Positions 17,640 through 26,352 of a DNA stretch of 64,000 bases are shown here, piece by piece. This DNA comes from Mesorhizobium atlanticum. GTDB taxonomy: Bacteria > Pseudomonadota > Alphaproteobacteria > Rhizobiales > Rhizobiaceae. The notes beneath the pieces were generated by a model. The model was not told where the DNA came from. It did no database searches and saw only the letters and a list, made by a program, of their open reading frames with translations. Position 1 is the first letter of the stretch. The number at the start of each line of letters is the position of its first letter. The position numbers and the translations under genes were made by a program. The stretch lies in contig NZ_QMBQ01000006.1 in NCBI RefSeq assembly GCF_003289965.1, positions 308,058 through 372,057 on the forward strand. The letters are read 5' to 3'.

Positions 17640-17640
17640 C

Positions 17641-18828
17641 TCAGAAGCCGATCGCTGCGTAGAACATGGCGAAGAGCCCGTCGAGGATGATGACGACAAA
17701 GATCGACTTCACCACCGACGCGGTCACGTGCAGGCCGAGCGATTCGGCGCTGCCGCCGACCTTCATGCCCTCGACAGACGCGATGATGCCGATGATCAGG
17801 GCCATGAACGGCGCCTTGATCAGGCCGGCGAAGATGGTGCTGAGATCGATGGCGACGCGCAGCCTGTCGATGAACGCGGCCGGCGGGATGTCGGAATAGA
17901 GCCAGGCGGCGACGATGCCGCCGGCAAGCGCGGCAAAATTGGCGATGATGGTGAGGCAAGGCAGCCCGATCACCAGCGCGACGAGCCGCGGAAAGACAAG
18001 CACGCCGATCGGATTGAGGCCGATCACCTTCAGCGCGTCGACCTCCTCGCGCATTTTCATCGAGCCGATCTCGGCCGTGATGGCGCTGCCCGAGCGGCCG
18101 GCAAGCATGATCGCGGTCATCAGCACGCCGAGCTCGCGCAGGATCAGCACGCCGACGAGGTCGACGACGAAGATATTGGCGCCGAAATAGCTGAGCTGAT
18201 AGGCGCCCTGCTGGGCGACGATGGCGCCGACGATGGCCGACATCAGCACCACCACCGGGATCGCGCCGACACCCATGCGATCGATCTGGTTGAAGATCGC
18301 GGCCGGATTGACTGCATGGCCGCGCCCGAGCTTCATCTGCGCGCCGCGGATCGTGGCGCCGAGGATGTTCATCGAGGCGAAGAAATCGTCGCGCATCTCG
18401 TAGACCCGCCGGCCGACCAGCTCCAGCGCGCGCAGGATGATGTTGGGCGGCCCGGGCGGGCCCGACTCGGGCTCGCGGCGGACTGCGTCGCCGACCGCGC
18501 CAAGCAGGATCGAGGCGACCTCGCTTTGCCCCTGCAAATGGACCTCGACGCCTTTCTTCTCGAAGGCGCTAGCCAGCCGGTCGATCAGCCAGGCGCCGGC
18601 CGTGTCCATCTTTTCGATGTGGGAAAGGTCGAGCGTCAGCTGTTTCGCGCCGCTTCTCTGCTCGATCTTGCGCATGTCCGCATCGACCGCCGCCACGGTG
18701 CGCGTTGTCCACACACCGGAAAAGGCGCAGCCCAGCACGCCGCCTTCCTCGCCCACGGCAACGCGTGGCTGGTGCTCGGCGTCCTTGGCGGCCTCGCCGC
18801 TTGCGTCGCGTTTGCGGATGGTCAACAT
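17641..18828 (-). CDS. ABC permease, MlaE-like, with N-terminal STAS domain
   Basis: 395 residues from the ATG at 18828 (MLTIRKRDASGEAAKDAEHQ). Residues about 25-130 look like a STAS domain (LTLDLSHIEKMDTAGAWLID), the role played by separate MlaB in E. coli. The remainder is the MlaE permease with FFASMNILGATIRGAQM, VVVLMSAIVGAIVAQQGAYQ, AIMLAGRSGSAITAEIGSMK and KAPFMALIIGIIASVEG. It is the first gene of the operon and divergent from the dipeptide epimerase, with promoters expected in the 77-base gap. The fusion ensures 1:1 MlaB:MlaE stoichiometry. Confidence 0.93.
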   Translation of the reverse strand: MLTIRKRDASGEAAKDAEHQPRVAVGEEGGVLGCAFSGVWTTRTVAAVDADMRKIEQRSGAKQLTLDLSHIEKMDTAGAWLIDRLASAFEKKGVEVHLQGQSEVASILLGAVGDAVRREPESGPPGPPNIILRALELVGRRVYEMRDDFFASMNILGATIRGAQMKLGRGHAVNPAAIFNQIDRMGVGAIPVVVLMSAIVGAIVAQQGAYQLSYFGANIFVVDLVGVLILRELGVLMTAIMLAGRSGSAITAEIGSMKMREEVDALKVIGLNPIGVLVFPRLVALVIGLPCLTIIANFAALAGGIVAAWLYSDIPPAAFIDRLRVAIDLSTIFAGLIKAPFMALIIGIIASVEGMKVGGSAESLGLHVTASVVKSIFVVIILDGLFAMFYAAIGF

Positions 18829-18905
18829 GGCGTCCTGTTTAGCCTGACGGGACTGGCGTGTCGATTTGCCGGCAGACTGGTGTCGCACAGCCGGAGAAGA
18901 AAATT

Positions 18906-19889
18906 ATGGCGCGTGTCATTTCGGTCGAAATGGAGCGATTCCCGATCGCCGGCACCTTCACCATCTCACGCGGATCCAAAACCGAGGCCGAAGTCATCAC
19001 CGTAACGATCGCTGACGGGGGACGTTCCGGGCGCGGCGAGTGCGTGCCTTACAAGCGCTACGGCGAAACCATGGAGGGCGTGTACGCCGCCATCGAGGCG
19101 ATGCGCGACCACATCGCCGGCGGACTAGGCAGGATCGCGCTGCTCGATGCCATGCCGGCAGGCGCGGCACGCAATGCCATAGATTGCGCGCTGTGGGATC
19201 TGGAAGCCAAGCTGACCGGCACGCCCGTGGCGGCGGCGATCGGCGTCCTTCCGCCCAAGCCGCTGGAAACCGCCTACACGCTGTCGCTTGCCGAACCGGA
19301 AGCCATGGCCGCGCAGGCGCGCGCCAATGCCGCGCGGCCTTTGCTCAAGGTCAAGATCGGCGGCGACAACGACATGGCGAGGATACGCGCGGTGACACAA
19401 GCCGCCCCCAACAGCCGCATCATCCTCGATGCCAATGAGGGCTGGACGGACGAGACTATCGAGGCGAATCTTGCCTTCGCCGCGCAGCACGGCATCACAC
19501 TCATCGAGCAGCCGCTGCCGGCGGGCAGGGACGAGATCCTGGGCAGGATAGCGCATCCGGTGCCGATCTGCGCCGACGAAAGCGTGCACGCGGCGAAGGA
19601 CCTCGACGCGCTGGTCGGTCTCTACGACGCCGTCAACATCAAGCTCGATAAATCCGGCGGCCTGACGGAGGCATTGAGATTGCGCGACCGTGCCCGCGAT
19701 CTCGGCTTCGGCATCATGGTGGGCTGCATGGTCGGCACCTCGCTCGCCATGGCGCCGGCGGTTTTGCTGGCGCAGGATGCGGACTTCGTCGACCTCGATG
19801 GCCCGCTGCTTCTCGCACGCGATCGCGAGCCCGGCCTCCTCTACCAGGGATCGCTGGTTTCACCCCCTGACAGAGGGCTTTGGGGCTGA
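18906..19889 (+). CDS. Dipeptide epimerase (L-Ala-D/L-Glu type), enolase superfamily
   Basis: 327 residues from ATG 18906 (MARVISVEMERFPIAGTFTI); the frame runs further upstream but without family resemblance. Enolase-superfamily parts: the KxK motif LLKVKIGG (Lys148, Lys150), metal ligands in ILDANEGW (Asp175), LIEQPLP (Glu201) and CADE (Asp224), and the second catalytic lysine in VNIKLDKSGG (Lys246). This layout is that of muropeptide L-Ala-D/L-Glu epimerases used in murein recycling, though relatives act on other dipeptides. Its last 30 bases overlap the 3' end of the convergent MFS gene. Confidence 0.9.
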   Translation: MARVISVEMERFPIAGTFTISRGSKTEAEVITVTIADGGRSGRGECVPYKRYGETMEGVYAAIEAMRDHIAGGLGRIALLDAMPAGAARNAIDCALWDLEAKLTGTPVAAAIGVLPPKPLETAYTLSLAEPEAMAAQARANAARPLLKVKIGGDNDMARIRAVTQAAPNSRIILDANEGWTDETIEANLAFAAQHGITLIEQPLPAGRDEILGRIAHPVPICADESVHAAKDLDALVGLYDAVNIKLDKSGGLTEALRLRDRARDLGFGIMVGCMVGTSLAMAPAVLLAQDADFVDLDGPLLLARDREPGLLYQGSLVSPPDRGLWG

Positions 19890-21074
19890 GCGCGCGGCGA
19901 GACCGATCAGCACCATGCCGATGACCGCGATCGGGATCATCACCCAGAAACCGTCGACTCCCAAGCGGTCGTAAAGCGGGCCGGAAGCAAGCGTGACGGC
20001 GGCCATGAAGAAGCCGTTGAAGAAATAGGCGATGCCTTGCGCCGCGCCCGTGCGCTCCTCGGAAACCGTCTCGCCGATCATCTTTTGCAGGCCGATCAGC
20101 ACCATCGCGACAGAAACTGAATGCAGCGACTGGACAAGGAAGAAGCCGGCGACACCTAGCCCGAGCGGCCAGACCATTGGAAAGGCGATCCAGCGCACGA
20201 TCGAACCGATACCGGCGATCACCATCACCCGGACGACCGATGTGGAGGCGAAAATACGATTGAAGAACAAAAACATGCAGACCTCTGCGACCACGCCCCA
20301 GGCCCACAGGAGGCCAACAACGGAATCGCTGATACCGACTGACCTCCAGTAGATCGACACGAAACCGTAGAGGAAGGCGTGGCTGGCGGTGATGATGCCG
20401 ACGCCGAGGGTGAAGTACAGGAAATAGGCGTTGAAAAGGGTCGGCGCCGACTGCTGGATGTCGGTAGCCGACAGTGGCGAGGCCTTGCGAGGCCGTCCCA
20501 TACGTGGCGCCCACAGCCCCGCGACAAGCGCCGCGGCAAGGGCGACGAAGATGATGATCGGAACGACCTGAGGACCCGTGGCCGCCAAGATGAAGCCGCC
20601 CGCTATGTTGGCGCAGAAATAGGAGATCGAACCCCATTTGCGCATGGCGGTGTAGTTGGAGCCGAAGCGGCGCACACCCGACAACGCCAGCGAGTCGGCC
20701 ATGGGCGAATGCGGCGTCCAAGCGATCGCGAGCAGCAGCGACACGGCAAGCACGCCGGTGTAGGTGGCCGGCAGGAAATAGCCGGCCGAAATGATCATCG
20801 TGGCCGCGACGACCGCGATATAGACGTTGGCGCGATCCTTCGCCCGGTCGGCCAGCGCAGTTAGCATCGGCGTGGTCACGACCCGCAGGAACATCGGCGC
20901 AGCAAGGATCACCGCGATCTGCTCGGCATGGAACCCCTTCGCCTGCAGCCAGAGCGGAAAGTAAGGCAGATGCGTGCCCTGCGGCACGAACAAGGTCGCG
21001 AAGATCAGGCTCATGCGCAGTTCGAAATGGCTGGGCTTGATACGTTGTTCGGGCGAGAGCGGCGGCAGCGACAT
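19860..21074 (-). CDS. MFS transporter, phenylpropionate permease (HcaT) / nucleoside-permease-like
   Basis: 404 residues from the ATG at 21074 (MSLPPLSPEQ). Twelve hydrophobic helices. The family pattern is SLIFATLFVPQGTHLPYFPLWLQ, then GFHAEQIAVILAAPMFLRVV and RKWGSISYFCANIAGG, as in the HcaT / LacY-like MFS group. Imports of small organic acids are known for relatives, but the substrate here cannot be read. It is convergent with the dipeptide epimerase and overlaps it by 30 bases. The 200 bases before it hold no gene. Confidence 0.88.
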   Translation of the reverse strand: MSLPPLSPEQRIKPSHFELRMSLIFATLFVPQGTHLPYFPLWLQAKGFHAEQIAVILAAPMFLRVVTTPMLTALADRAKDRANVYIAVVAATMIISAGYFLPATYTGVLAVSLLLAIAWTPHSPMADSLALSGVRRFGSNYTAMRKWGSISYFCANIAGGFILAATGPQVVPIIIFVALAAALVAGLWAPRMGRPRKASPLSATDIQQSAPTLFNAYFLYFTLGVGIITASHAFLYGFVSIYWRSVGISDSVVGLLWAWGVVAEVCMFLFFNRIFASTSVVRVMVIAGIGSIVRWIAFPMVWPLGLGVAGFFLVQSLHSVSVAMVLIGLQKMIGETVSEERTGAAQGIAYFFNGFFMAAVTLASGPLYDRLGVDGFWVMIPIAVIGMVLIGLAARSAPKPSVRG

Positions 21075-21281
21075 GAATCGATCCAATTGCGCTGCAATCG
21101 ACGGCCTGCAACGCGTCCGGATCCCTAACATGCGGCAAGGCAGGGCGGAACTGTCTGGACCAATCGATTGGCGGCAAAGCTGTTGAAGACCACGTCAGGC
21201 ACGGAATATGCCGCGCTTCGGCTTCAGCGGACAACGCGCCAAGGGCTCGAACCGCAGCCGATCCCCGACCGGCAGGCGCGT

Positions 21282-22112
21282 TCAGGCAGCTCGCGCCGCC
21301 CTGCCCTTGAGGTCGATGATGTCGACCGGCACCAGCACGTCCTTGCCGGCCGAGGATTCGGGCAGCACATGCGCCCAGGTCAGGATTTCCATGCGGCCGT
21401 CGAAGTGCTCGACAACCGCCGTGCAGCTTTCCACCCAGTCACCGGTGTTGATGTACTGCACGTCGCCATAGCTTTCGATCGCGGCGTGATGGATGTGGCC
21501 GCAGATCACGCCGTCGACATGCGAGCGTCGTGCTTCTTCCGACAGCACCGTCTGGAACGAGCCGATGAAGTTCACCGCCTTCTTCACCTTGACCTTGGCC
21601 CAGGAAGAGAACGACCAGTAAGGCAAGCCGAGCAGATGGCGCAGCTTGGTCACGACGCGATTGATCAGCATCGCCGTGTCATAGGCATAGTCGCCGAGAT
21701 AGGCGAGCCAGCGCTGGTTGTGCACCACCGTGTCGAACTGGTCGCCATGGATGACCAGCAGGCGCCGGCCGTCGGCGGTTTCATGGATGGCGCGGTCGGC
21801 AACGACGATGCCGCCGAAATGCACGCCCTGGAACTGACGCGCGAATTCGTCGTGATTGCCGGCGATATAGGTGATCGAGGCGCCCTTGCGCGCCTTGCGC
21901 AGCAGCTTCTGCACGACGTCATTGTGGCTCTGCGGCCAGTGCCAACTGCGCCGCAGCCGCCAGCCGTCGACGATATCGCCGACCAGATAGATGATCTCGG
22001 CGTCGTGATAGCGCAGGAAGTCGATCAGGAAATCGGCCTTGGCCGCTTTCGAGCCGAGATGCACGTCGGAAATGAACAGGGCGCGGAAAGTGCGGGACTC
22101 TAGGGCTGACAT
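21282..22112 (-). CDS. LpxH-like metallophosphoesterase
   Basis: 276 residues from the ATG at 22112 (MSALESRTFRALFISDVHLG). Calcineurin-type metal motifs are complete: ISDVHLG, LVGDIVDGW, AGNHDEFA, VIHGDQFD and GHIHHAAI. Databases often label this group UDP-2,3-diacylglucosamine diphosphatase (lipid A step). Many rhizobia use LpxI for that step, so the label is plausible rather than proven. It is divergent from the SDR gene. Confidence 0.88.
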   Translation of the reverse strand: MSALESRTFRALFISDVHLGSKAAKADFLIDFLRYHDAEIIYLVGDIVDGWRLRRSWHWPQSHNDVVQKLLRKARKGASITYIAGNHDEFARQFQGVHFGGIVVADRAIHETADGRRLLVIHGDQFDTVVHNQRWLAYLGDYAYDTAMLINRVVTKLRHLLGLPYWSFSSWAKVKVKKAVNFIGSFQTVLSEEARRSHVDGVICGHIHHAAIESYGDVQYINTGDWVESCTAVVEHFDGRMEILTWAHVLPESSAGKDVLVPVDIIDLKGRAARAA

Positions 22113-22234
22113 CGCGATTTTACCCTTTGCTTTCGCGTGCCTATGCCCCGATTCATGCAACAACCGTATGACGGTTGCGGTTGGTCCAGCCCAGGCGCTA
22201 GCTTGCGCGACCAAGGCATCAGGAGAAAATCACC

Positions 22235-23014
22235 ATGGATCTCGGCATTCGCGGCAAGAAGGCCATCGTCTGCGCCTCGAGCAAGGGACTTGGAAAAGGT
22301 TGCGCCATGGCGCTGGCCGAGGCCGGTGCCGACCTCGTCGTCAACGGCCGCAACGCCGAGCTTCTGGCCAAGACCGCGCAAGAGATCCGCGAGAAATTCG
22401 GTGTCAAGGTGATCGAAGTTGCCGGTGACGTGTCGAAGCCCGAGGTGCAGAAGGCGCTGCTCGCCGCCTGTCCCGACCCGGACATCCTGGTCAACAACAA
22501 TGGCGGCCCGCCGCTGCGCGATTTCCGCGAGCTCGACCGCGCCAAGATCCTCGAGGGCGTGACGCAGAACATGGTCACACCGATCGAGCTCATCCAGGCG
22601 GTGATCGACGGCATGGCCAAGCGCGGCTTCGGCCGCATCGTCAACATCACCTCGCTGTCGGTCTATGTGCCGATCCCCGGGCTCGACCTGTCTTCCGGCG
22701 CCCGCGCCGGTCTGACCTCGTTCCTGGCCGGCGTGGCGCGCACGGTGATCGACCGCAACGTCACCATCAACAGCCTGCTGCCCGGCAAGCTCGACACCGA
22801 CCGGCTGCGCGGCCCGCATGAGGCAGGCACTCAGGAAGACCCGGCCGCGGCCGCCGCGCGCAAGGCCCGCATCAGCGCCGACGTGCCGGCGAAACGACTC
22901 GGCACGCCGGAGGAATTCGGCCAGATCTGCGCCTTCCTCTGTTCGGTCTATGCCGGCTACCTCACCGGCCAGAACATCCCGGTCGACGGCGGCCTTTACG
23001 TCAGCGCCTTCTGA
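22235..23014 (+). CDS. SDR-family protein with a degenerate active site
   Basis: 259 residues with a Rossmann fold (KKAIVCASSKGLGKGCAMAL, VNGRN, DILVNNNGGPP) and the SDR end block PVDGGLYVSAF. The NAD motif begins CASSKGLG rather than TGxxxGxG, and the catalytic YxxxK is replaced: the aligned site reads LSSGARAG, with Ser153 and Arg157 in place of Tyr and Lys. This fits the BKR-like SDR subgroup that lacks the canonical tetrad and is often mislabelled 3-oxoacyl-ACP reductase. Activity is therefore uncertain. The start ATG follows an AGGAG at a proper distance. Confidence 0.9.
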   Translation: MDLGIRGKKAIVCASSKGLGKGCAMALAEAGADLVVNGRNAELLAKTAQEIREKFGVKVIEVAGDVSKPEVQKALLAACPDPDILVNNNGGPPLRDFRELDRAKILEGVTQNMVTPIELIQAVIDGMAKRGFGRIVNITSLSVYVPIPGLDLSSGARAGLTSFLAGVARTVIDRNVTINSLLPGKLDTDRLRGPHEAGTQEDPAAAAARKARISADVPAKRLGTPEEFGQICAFLCSVYAGYLTGQNIPVDGGLYVSAF

Positions 23015-23164
23015 GCATCGCCTGAAGCTCTCCAGCCAACCAGCTGGAATCGGTAGATTATTTCCGCTCCGGCATTGTGAAGCCGGAGCCTGCGATTTGC
23101 GGTCGCGAAAAATCGCGAGCGCATGCTAAAAGGCTCCAGACCAGTATCGCAGGGAGGGGCCGCA

Positions 23165-25486
23165 ATGGACGGCGACAACAAGAAACCGGCTCGATCGGAC
23201 CTCGACGAGGCCGCCCTCTTCTTCCACAAGCACCCGACGCCGGGAAAGCTCGAGATCCAGGCGACGAAGCCGCTCGGCAACCAGCGCGACCTGGCGCTTG
23301 CCTATTCGCCGGGCGTGGCGGCGCCCTGCCTCGAGATCCGCGACGATCCGACCACCGCGGCCGACTACACCGCGCGCGCCAATCTTGTCGGCGTCGTCTC
23401 CAACGGCTCGGCCGTGCTTGGGCTGGGCAATATCGGCCCGCTCGCCTCCAAGCCGGTGATGGAAGGCAAGGCAGTGCTGTTCAAGAAATTCGCCGGCATA
23501 GACGTCTTCGATATTGAGATCGACGCGCCGGAGATCGAGCGCATGGTCGAGACGGTGGCCGCGCTCGAGCCGACCTTCGGCGGCATCAATCTGGAGGACA
23601 TCAAGGCGCCGGAATGCTTCGAGGTCGAGGAGCAGTTGAAGGCCCGCATGGGCATCCCGGTTTTCCACGACGACCAGCATGGCACCGCGATTATCGTCGC
23701 CGCGGCGGTGCTCAACGGGCTGGAACTGGCCGGCAAGACGATTTCCGACATCAAGATCGTCACCTCCGGCGCGGGCGCCGCCGCGCTTGCCTGCCTCAAC
23801 CTTCTGGTCTCGCTCGGCGCCAAGGTGGAAAACATCTGGGTCACCGACCGTTTCGGCGTCGCCTACAAGGGCCGCGTCGAGGAGATGGATCGCTGGAAGG
23901 ATCCTTATGTGAAGGACACCGAGGCGCGCACGCTGGCCGATGTCATTTCCGGCGCCGACGTGTTTCTGGGCCTCTCCGCCGCGGGCGTGCTGAAGCCGGA
24001 ACTGCTGGCGCACATGGCACCGAAGCCGCTGATCCTGGCCTTGGCCAACCCCAATCCCGAGATCATGCCGGAAGTGGCGCGGGCCGCGCGACCGGACGCC
24101 ATGATCTGCACCGGGCGCTCCGATTTTCCCAATCAGGTCAACAATGTGCTGTGCTTTCCTTACATCTTCCGCGGCGCTCTCGATTGCAGCGCCAGGGCCA
24201 TCAACGAGGAGATGAAGATGGCGGCCGTGCGGGCGATCGCCGCCCTTGCCCGCGAGGAGCCTTCCGACGTCGCGGCACGCGCCTATTCGGGCGAGACGCC
24301 AATGTTCGGCCCCGATTTCCTGATCCCCTCGCCCTTCGATCCGCGCCTCATCCTGCGCATCGCGCCGGCGGTGGCAAAGGCCGCCTGTGACACCGGCGTC
24401 GCGACACGGCCGATCGCCGACTTCGCCGCCTATATCGACAAGCTCAACCGCTTTGTCTTCCGTTCCGGCCTGGTGATGAAGCCGGTGTTCTCATCCGCGA
24501 AAATGTCGAGCGCCAAACGCGTCATCTACGCCGAAGGCGAGGACGAGCGCGTGCTGCGCGCAGCCCAGGTGGTGCTGGAGGAAGGTATTGCCGAGCCGAT
24601 CCTGATCGGCCGCCCGCATGTCATCGAGGTGCGTTTGAAACGCTACGGGCTGCGCATCAGGCCGGGCGTCGATTTCGGCCTGATCAATCCCGAGGACGAT
24701 CCCCGCTACCGCCACTATGTCGATCTGCTCATCGAGCTCGGCGGCCGGCGCGGCGTAACCACGGAGGCCGCCCGCACCATGGTGCGCACCGACAATACGG
24801 TGATCGCGGCGCTTGCCCTGAAACGCGGCGACGCCGACGCCATGATCTGCGGCCTGGAGGGCCGGTTTGCCCGCCACCTGCGCAATGTCGCGCTGATCAT
24901 CGGACCACGCGCGGGCGTGACAGACCGCGATCTCTCGACCCTGTCCATGCTGATTTCGCAGCGCGGCATCATTTTCCTCACCGACACCTATGTCTCCATC
25001 GATCCGTCGGCCGAGGAGATCGCCGAGATGACCGTGCTGGCGGCCGAGGAGATCAGGCGTTTCGGCATGGAGCCCAAGGCTGCCCTGCTCTCCTTCTCGG
25101 ATTTCGGTTCGCGCGACGCGCCGAGCGCGCTCAAGATGCGGCAGGCCGCGGCGATCCTGGCGCGCATCGCGCCCGACCTGCAGTGCGACGGCGAGATGCA
25201 TGCCGATACGGCACTGTCGGAGCATCTGCGCCAGCGGGTCTATCCACATTCGCGGCTAAAGGGCGAGGCCAATTTGCTGGTCTTCCCGAACCTCGATTCG
25301 GCCAACATCACGCTGACGGCGCTGCGCGCCATGATGGATGCGCTGCATGTCGGGCCGATCCTGCTCGGCACCGACAAGCCCGCGCATATATTGACGCCGT
25401 CGGTGACCTCGCGCGGCGTGGTCAACATGACCGCACTGGCCGTCGTCGAGGCGGCGCACAAGGCGCAGGCGCTCGCTCCGATCTGA
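23165..25486 (+). CDS. NAD(P)-dependent malic enzyme with C-terminal phosphotransacetylase-like domain
   Basis: 773 residues from ATG 23165, chosen for the AGGGAGGGG ribosome site just before it and for the family start DEAALFFHKHPTPGKLEIQA. Malic enzyme domain about 1-430 (YSPGVAAPCLEI, VFHDDQHGTAIIVAAAVLNG, ALANPNPEIMPE, FPNQVNNVLCFPYIFRGALD), then a phosphotransacetylase-like domain about 440-773 without known transferase activity. It oxidatively decarboxylates malate to pyruvate, which supports growth on C4-dicarboxylates. Rhizobia carry two such enzymes (Dme, NAD; Tme, NADP); I cannot tell which this is, so no symbol is given. Confidence 0.95.
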   Translation: MDGDNKKPARSDLDEAALFFHKHPTPGKLEIQATKPLGNQRDLALAYSPGVAAPCLEIRDDPTTAADYTARANLVGVVSNGSAVLGLGNIGPLASKPVMEGKAVLFKKFAGIDVFDIEIDAPEIERMVETVAALEPTFGGINLEDIKAPECFEVEEQLKARMGIPVFHDDQHGTAIIVAAAVLNGLELAGKTISDIKIVTSGAGAAALACLNLLVSLGAKVENIWVTDRFGVAYKGRVEEMDRWKDPYVKDTEARTLADVISGADVFLGLSAAGVLKPELLAHMAPKPLILALANPNPEIMPEVARAARPDAMICTGRSDFPNQVNNVLCFPYIFRGALDCSARAINEEMKMAAVRAIAALAREEPSDVAARAYSGETPMFGPDFLIPSPFDPRLILRIAPAVAKAACDTGVATRPIADFAAYIDKLNRFVFRSGLVMKPVFSSAKMSSAKRVIYAEGEDERVLRAAQVVLEEGIAEPILIGRPHVIEVRLKRYGLRIRPGVDFGLINPEDDPRYRHYVDLLIELGGRRGVTTEAARTMVRTDNTVIAALALKRGDADAMICGLEGRFARHLRNVALIIGPRAGVTDRDLSTLSMLISQRGIIFLTDTYVSIDPSAEEIAEMTVLAAEEIRRFGMEPKAALLSFSDFGSRDAPSALKMRQAAAILARIAPDLQCDGEMHADTALSEHLRQRVYPHSRLKGEANLLVFPNLDSANITLTALRAMMDALHVGPILLGTDKPAHILTPSVTSRGVVNMTALAVVEAAHKAQALAPI

Positions 25487-25495
25487 CTATGTTGC

Positions 25496-26137
25496 TCAGG
25501 TTGGCGCGAAGCGGAAATGCCCCGTCCGCCTGAAGACGTAAAGCGTGTCCTCTTCGCGGGCGCCCTGGCCGATATTGTGAATGACCAGCGGCCGCTCCGG
25601 CGCCTCGGTCGAGCGGTTGGACGAGACGATGGCGATATGCGTCAGATTGCCGGGCAGAATCTGGGTGACCAGATCGCCAGGCTGATAGTCGGCGGGATCG
25701 TCGCTGACTGGCACCGCCGCGCCGCGCCGGGCGAGGAAGACAGCAAGGTTTGGCACCCGGCGGTGATCGATGTTGGTGTCCGTCGATTTCATGCCCCAGG
25801 CCTTCGGATAGGCGGCGAAATTGGCCGCCATGTCCTCATGCACCAGCTTTTGCAGGTCGAGCCGGAAGGCGCGGCGATAGGCGCGGATGACGACATCCGT
25901 GCACACGCCCCGGTCCTGCGCGACATCGCCTCCGGGATAAGCGAGACGGACATAGGTCGGGTCGTAGAGCGTGGTGACGCCGATCTGCTCGCGCGCGGCG
26001 TTGACCAGCCTGCCAGGCCATTCAGGCGTGGCGATCTTCGCCATCGCCTCGGGCGTGGCGATCTTCGCCATCGCCCCCGGAATGGCCAGGCACAAAAGAC
26101 CGAACTGCAATGCACTTCGACGGGTAATCGGAACCAT
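25496..26137 (-). CDS. DUF1287 secreted protein (CHAP/NlpC-like fold)
   Basis: 213 residues with a signal peptide (SALQFGLLCLAIPGAMA). The DUF1287 body shows DPTYVRLAYPGGDVAQDRGV, CTDVVIRAYR, NIDHRRVPNL, YQPGDLVT and LTHIAIV. The pairing of the Cys in GVCTDV with the His in LTHIAIV suggests a cysteine-peptidase-like site acting on cell wall, but activity is not established. Just after the signal the protein has a tandem duplication, AKIATPEAM AKIATPEW, caused by a 27-bp repeat. It is convergent with the malic enzyme, 9 bases apart. Confidence 0.88.
   Translation of the reverse strand: MVPITRRSALQFGLLCLAIPGAMAKIATPEAMAKIATPEWPGRLVNAAREQIGVTTLYDPTYVRLAYPGGDVAQDRGVCTDVVIRAYRRAFRLDLQKLVHEDMAANFAAYPKAWGMKSTDTNIDHRRVPNLAVFLARRGAAVPVSDDPADYQPGDLVTQILPGNLTHIAIVSSNRSTEAPERPLVIHNIGQGAREEDTLYVFRRTGHFRFAPT
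26025..26075 (-). repeat. 27-bp tandem duplication in the DUF1287 gene
   Basis: A 24-base identical block occurs at 26025-26048 and again at 26052-26075, period 27. It duplicates AKIATPEAM near the signal-peptide junction without changing the frame, and points to a recent slippage event. Confidence 0.95.
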
Positions 26138-26352
26138 GTGTCTCCCTCGCCCCGGTGCCGAATTGGCGAAATTGATGTTGCGCGAAAGCGTCTTTTTTAG
26201 GCTCCGGTTCTGCGGCCGGCGATGGGAGGTTGTGTTTTCGGTTGAAAACGCCTCGCGCCGAGTTGCCGTTGGGCTCAGTCACGCCGACTCTGGCATAGTC
26301 GATTAACCACGGCAGGATAGCTTCGGGGTCAAACGGCGATTTGGGGTTTCGG

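Noticed and set aside
17026..19005. A 659-codon frame opposite the Mla operon
   Set aside because: It crosses two real genes with full ABC-transporter motifs and has only charged low-complexity sequence.
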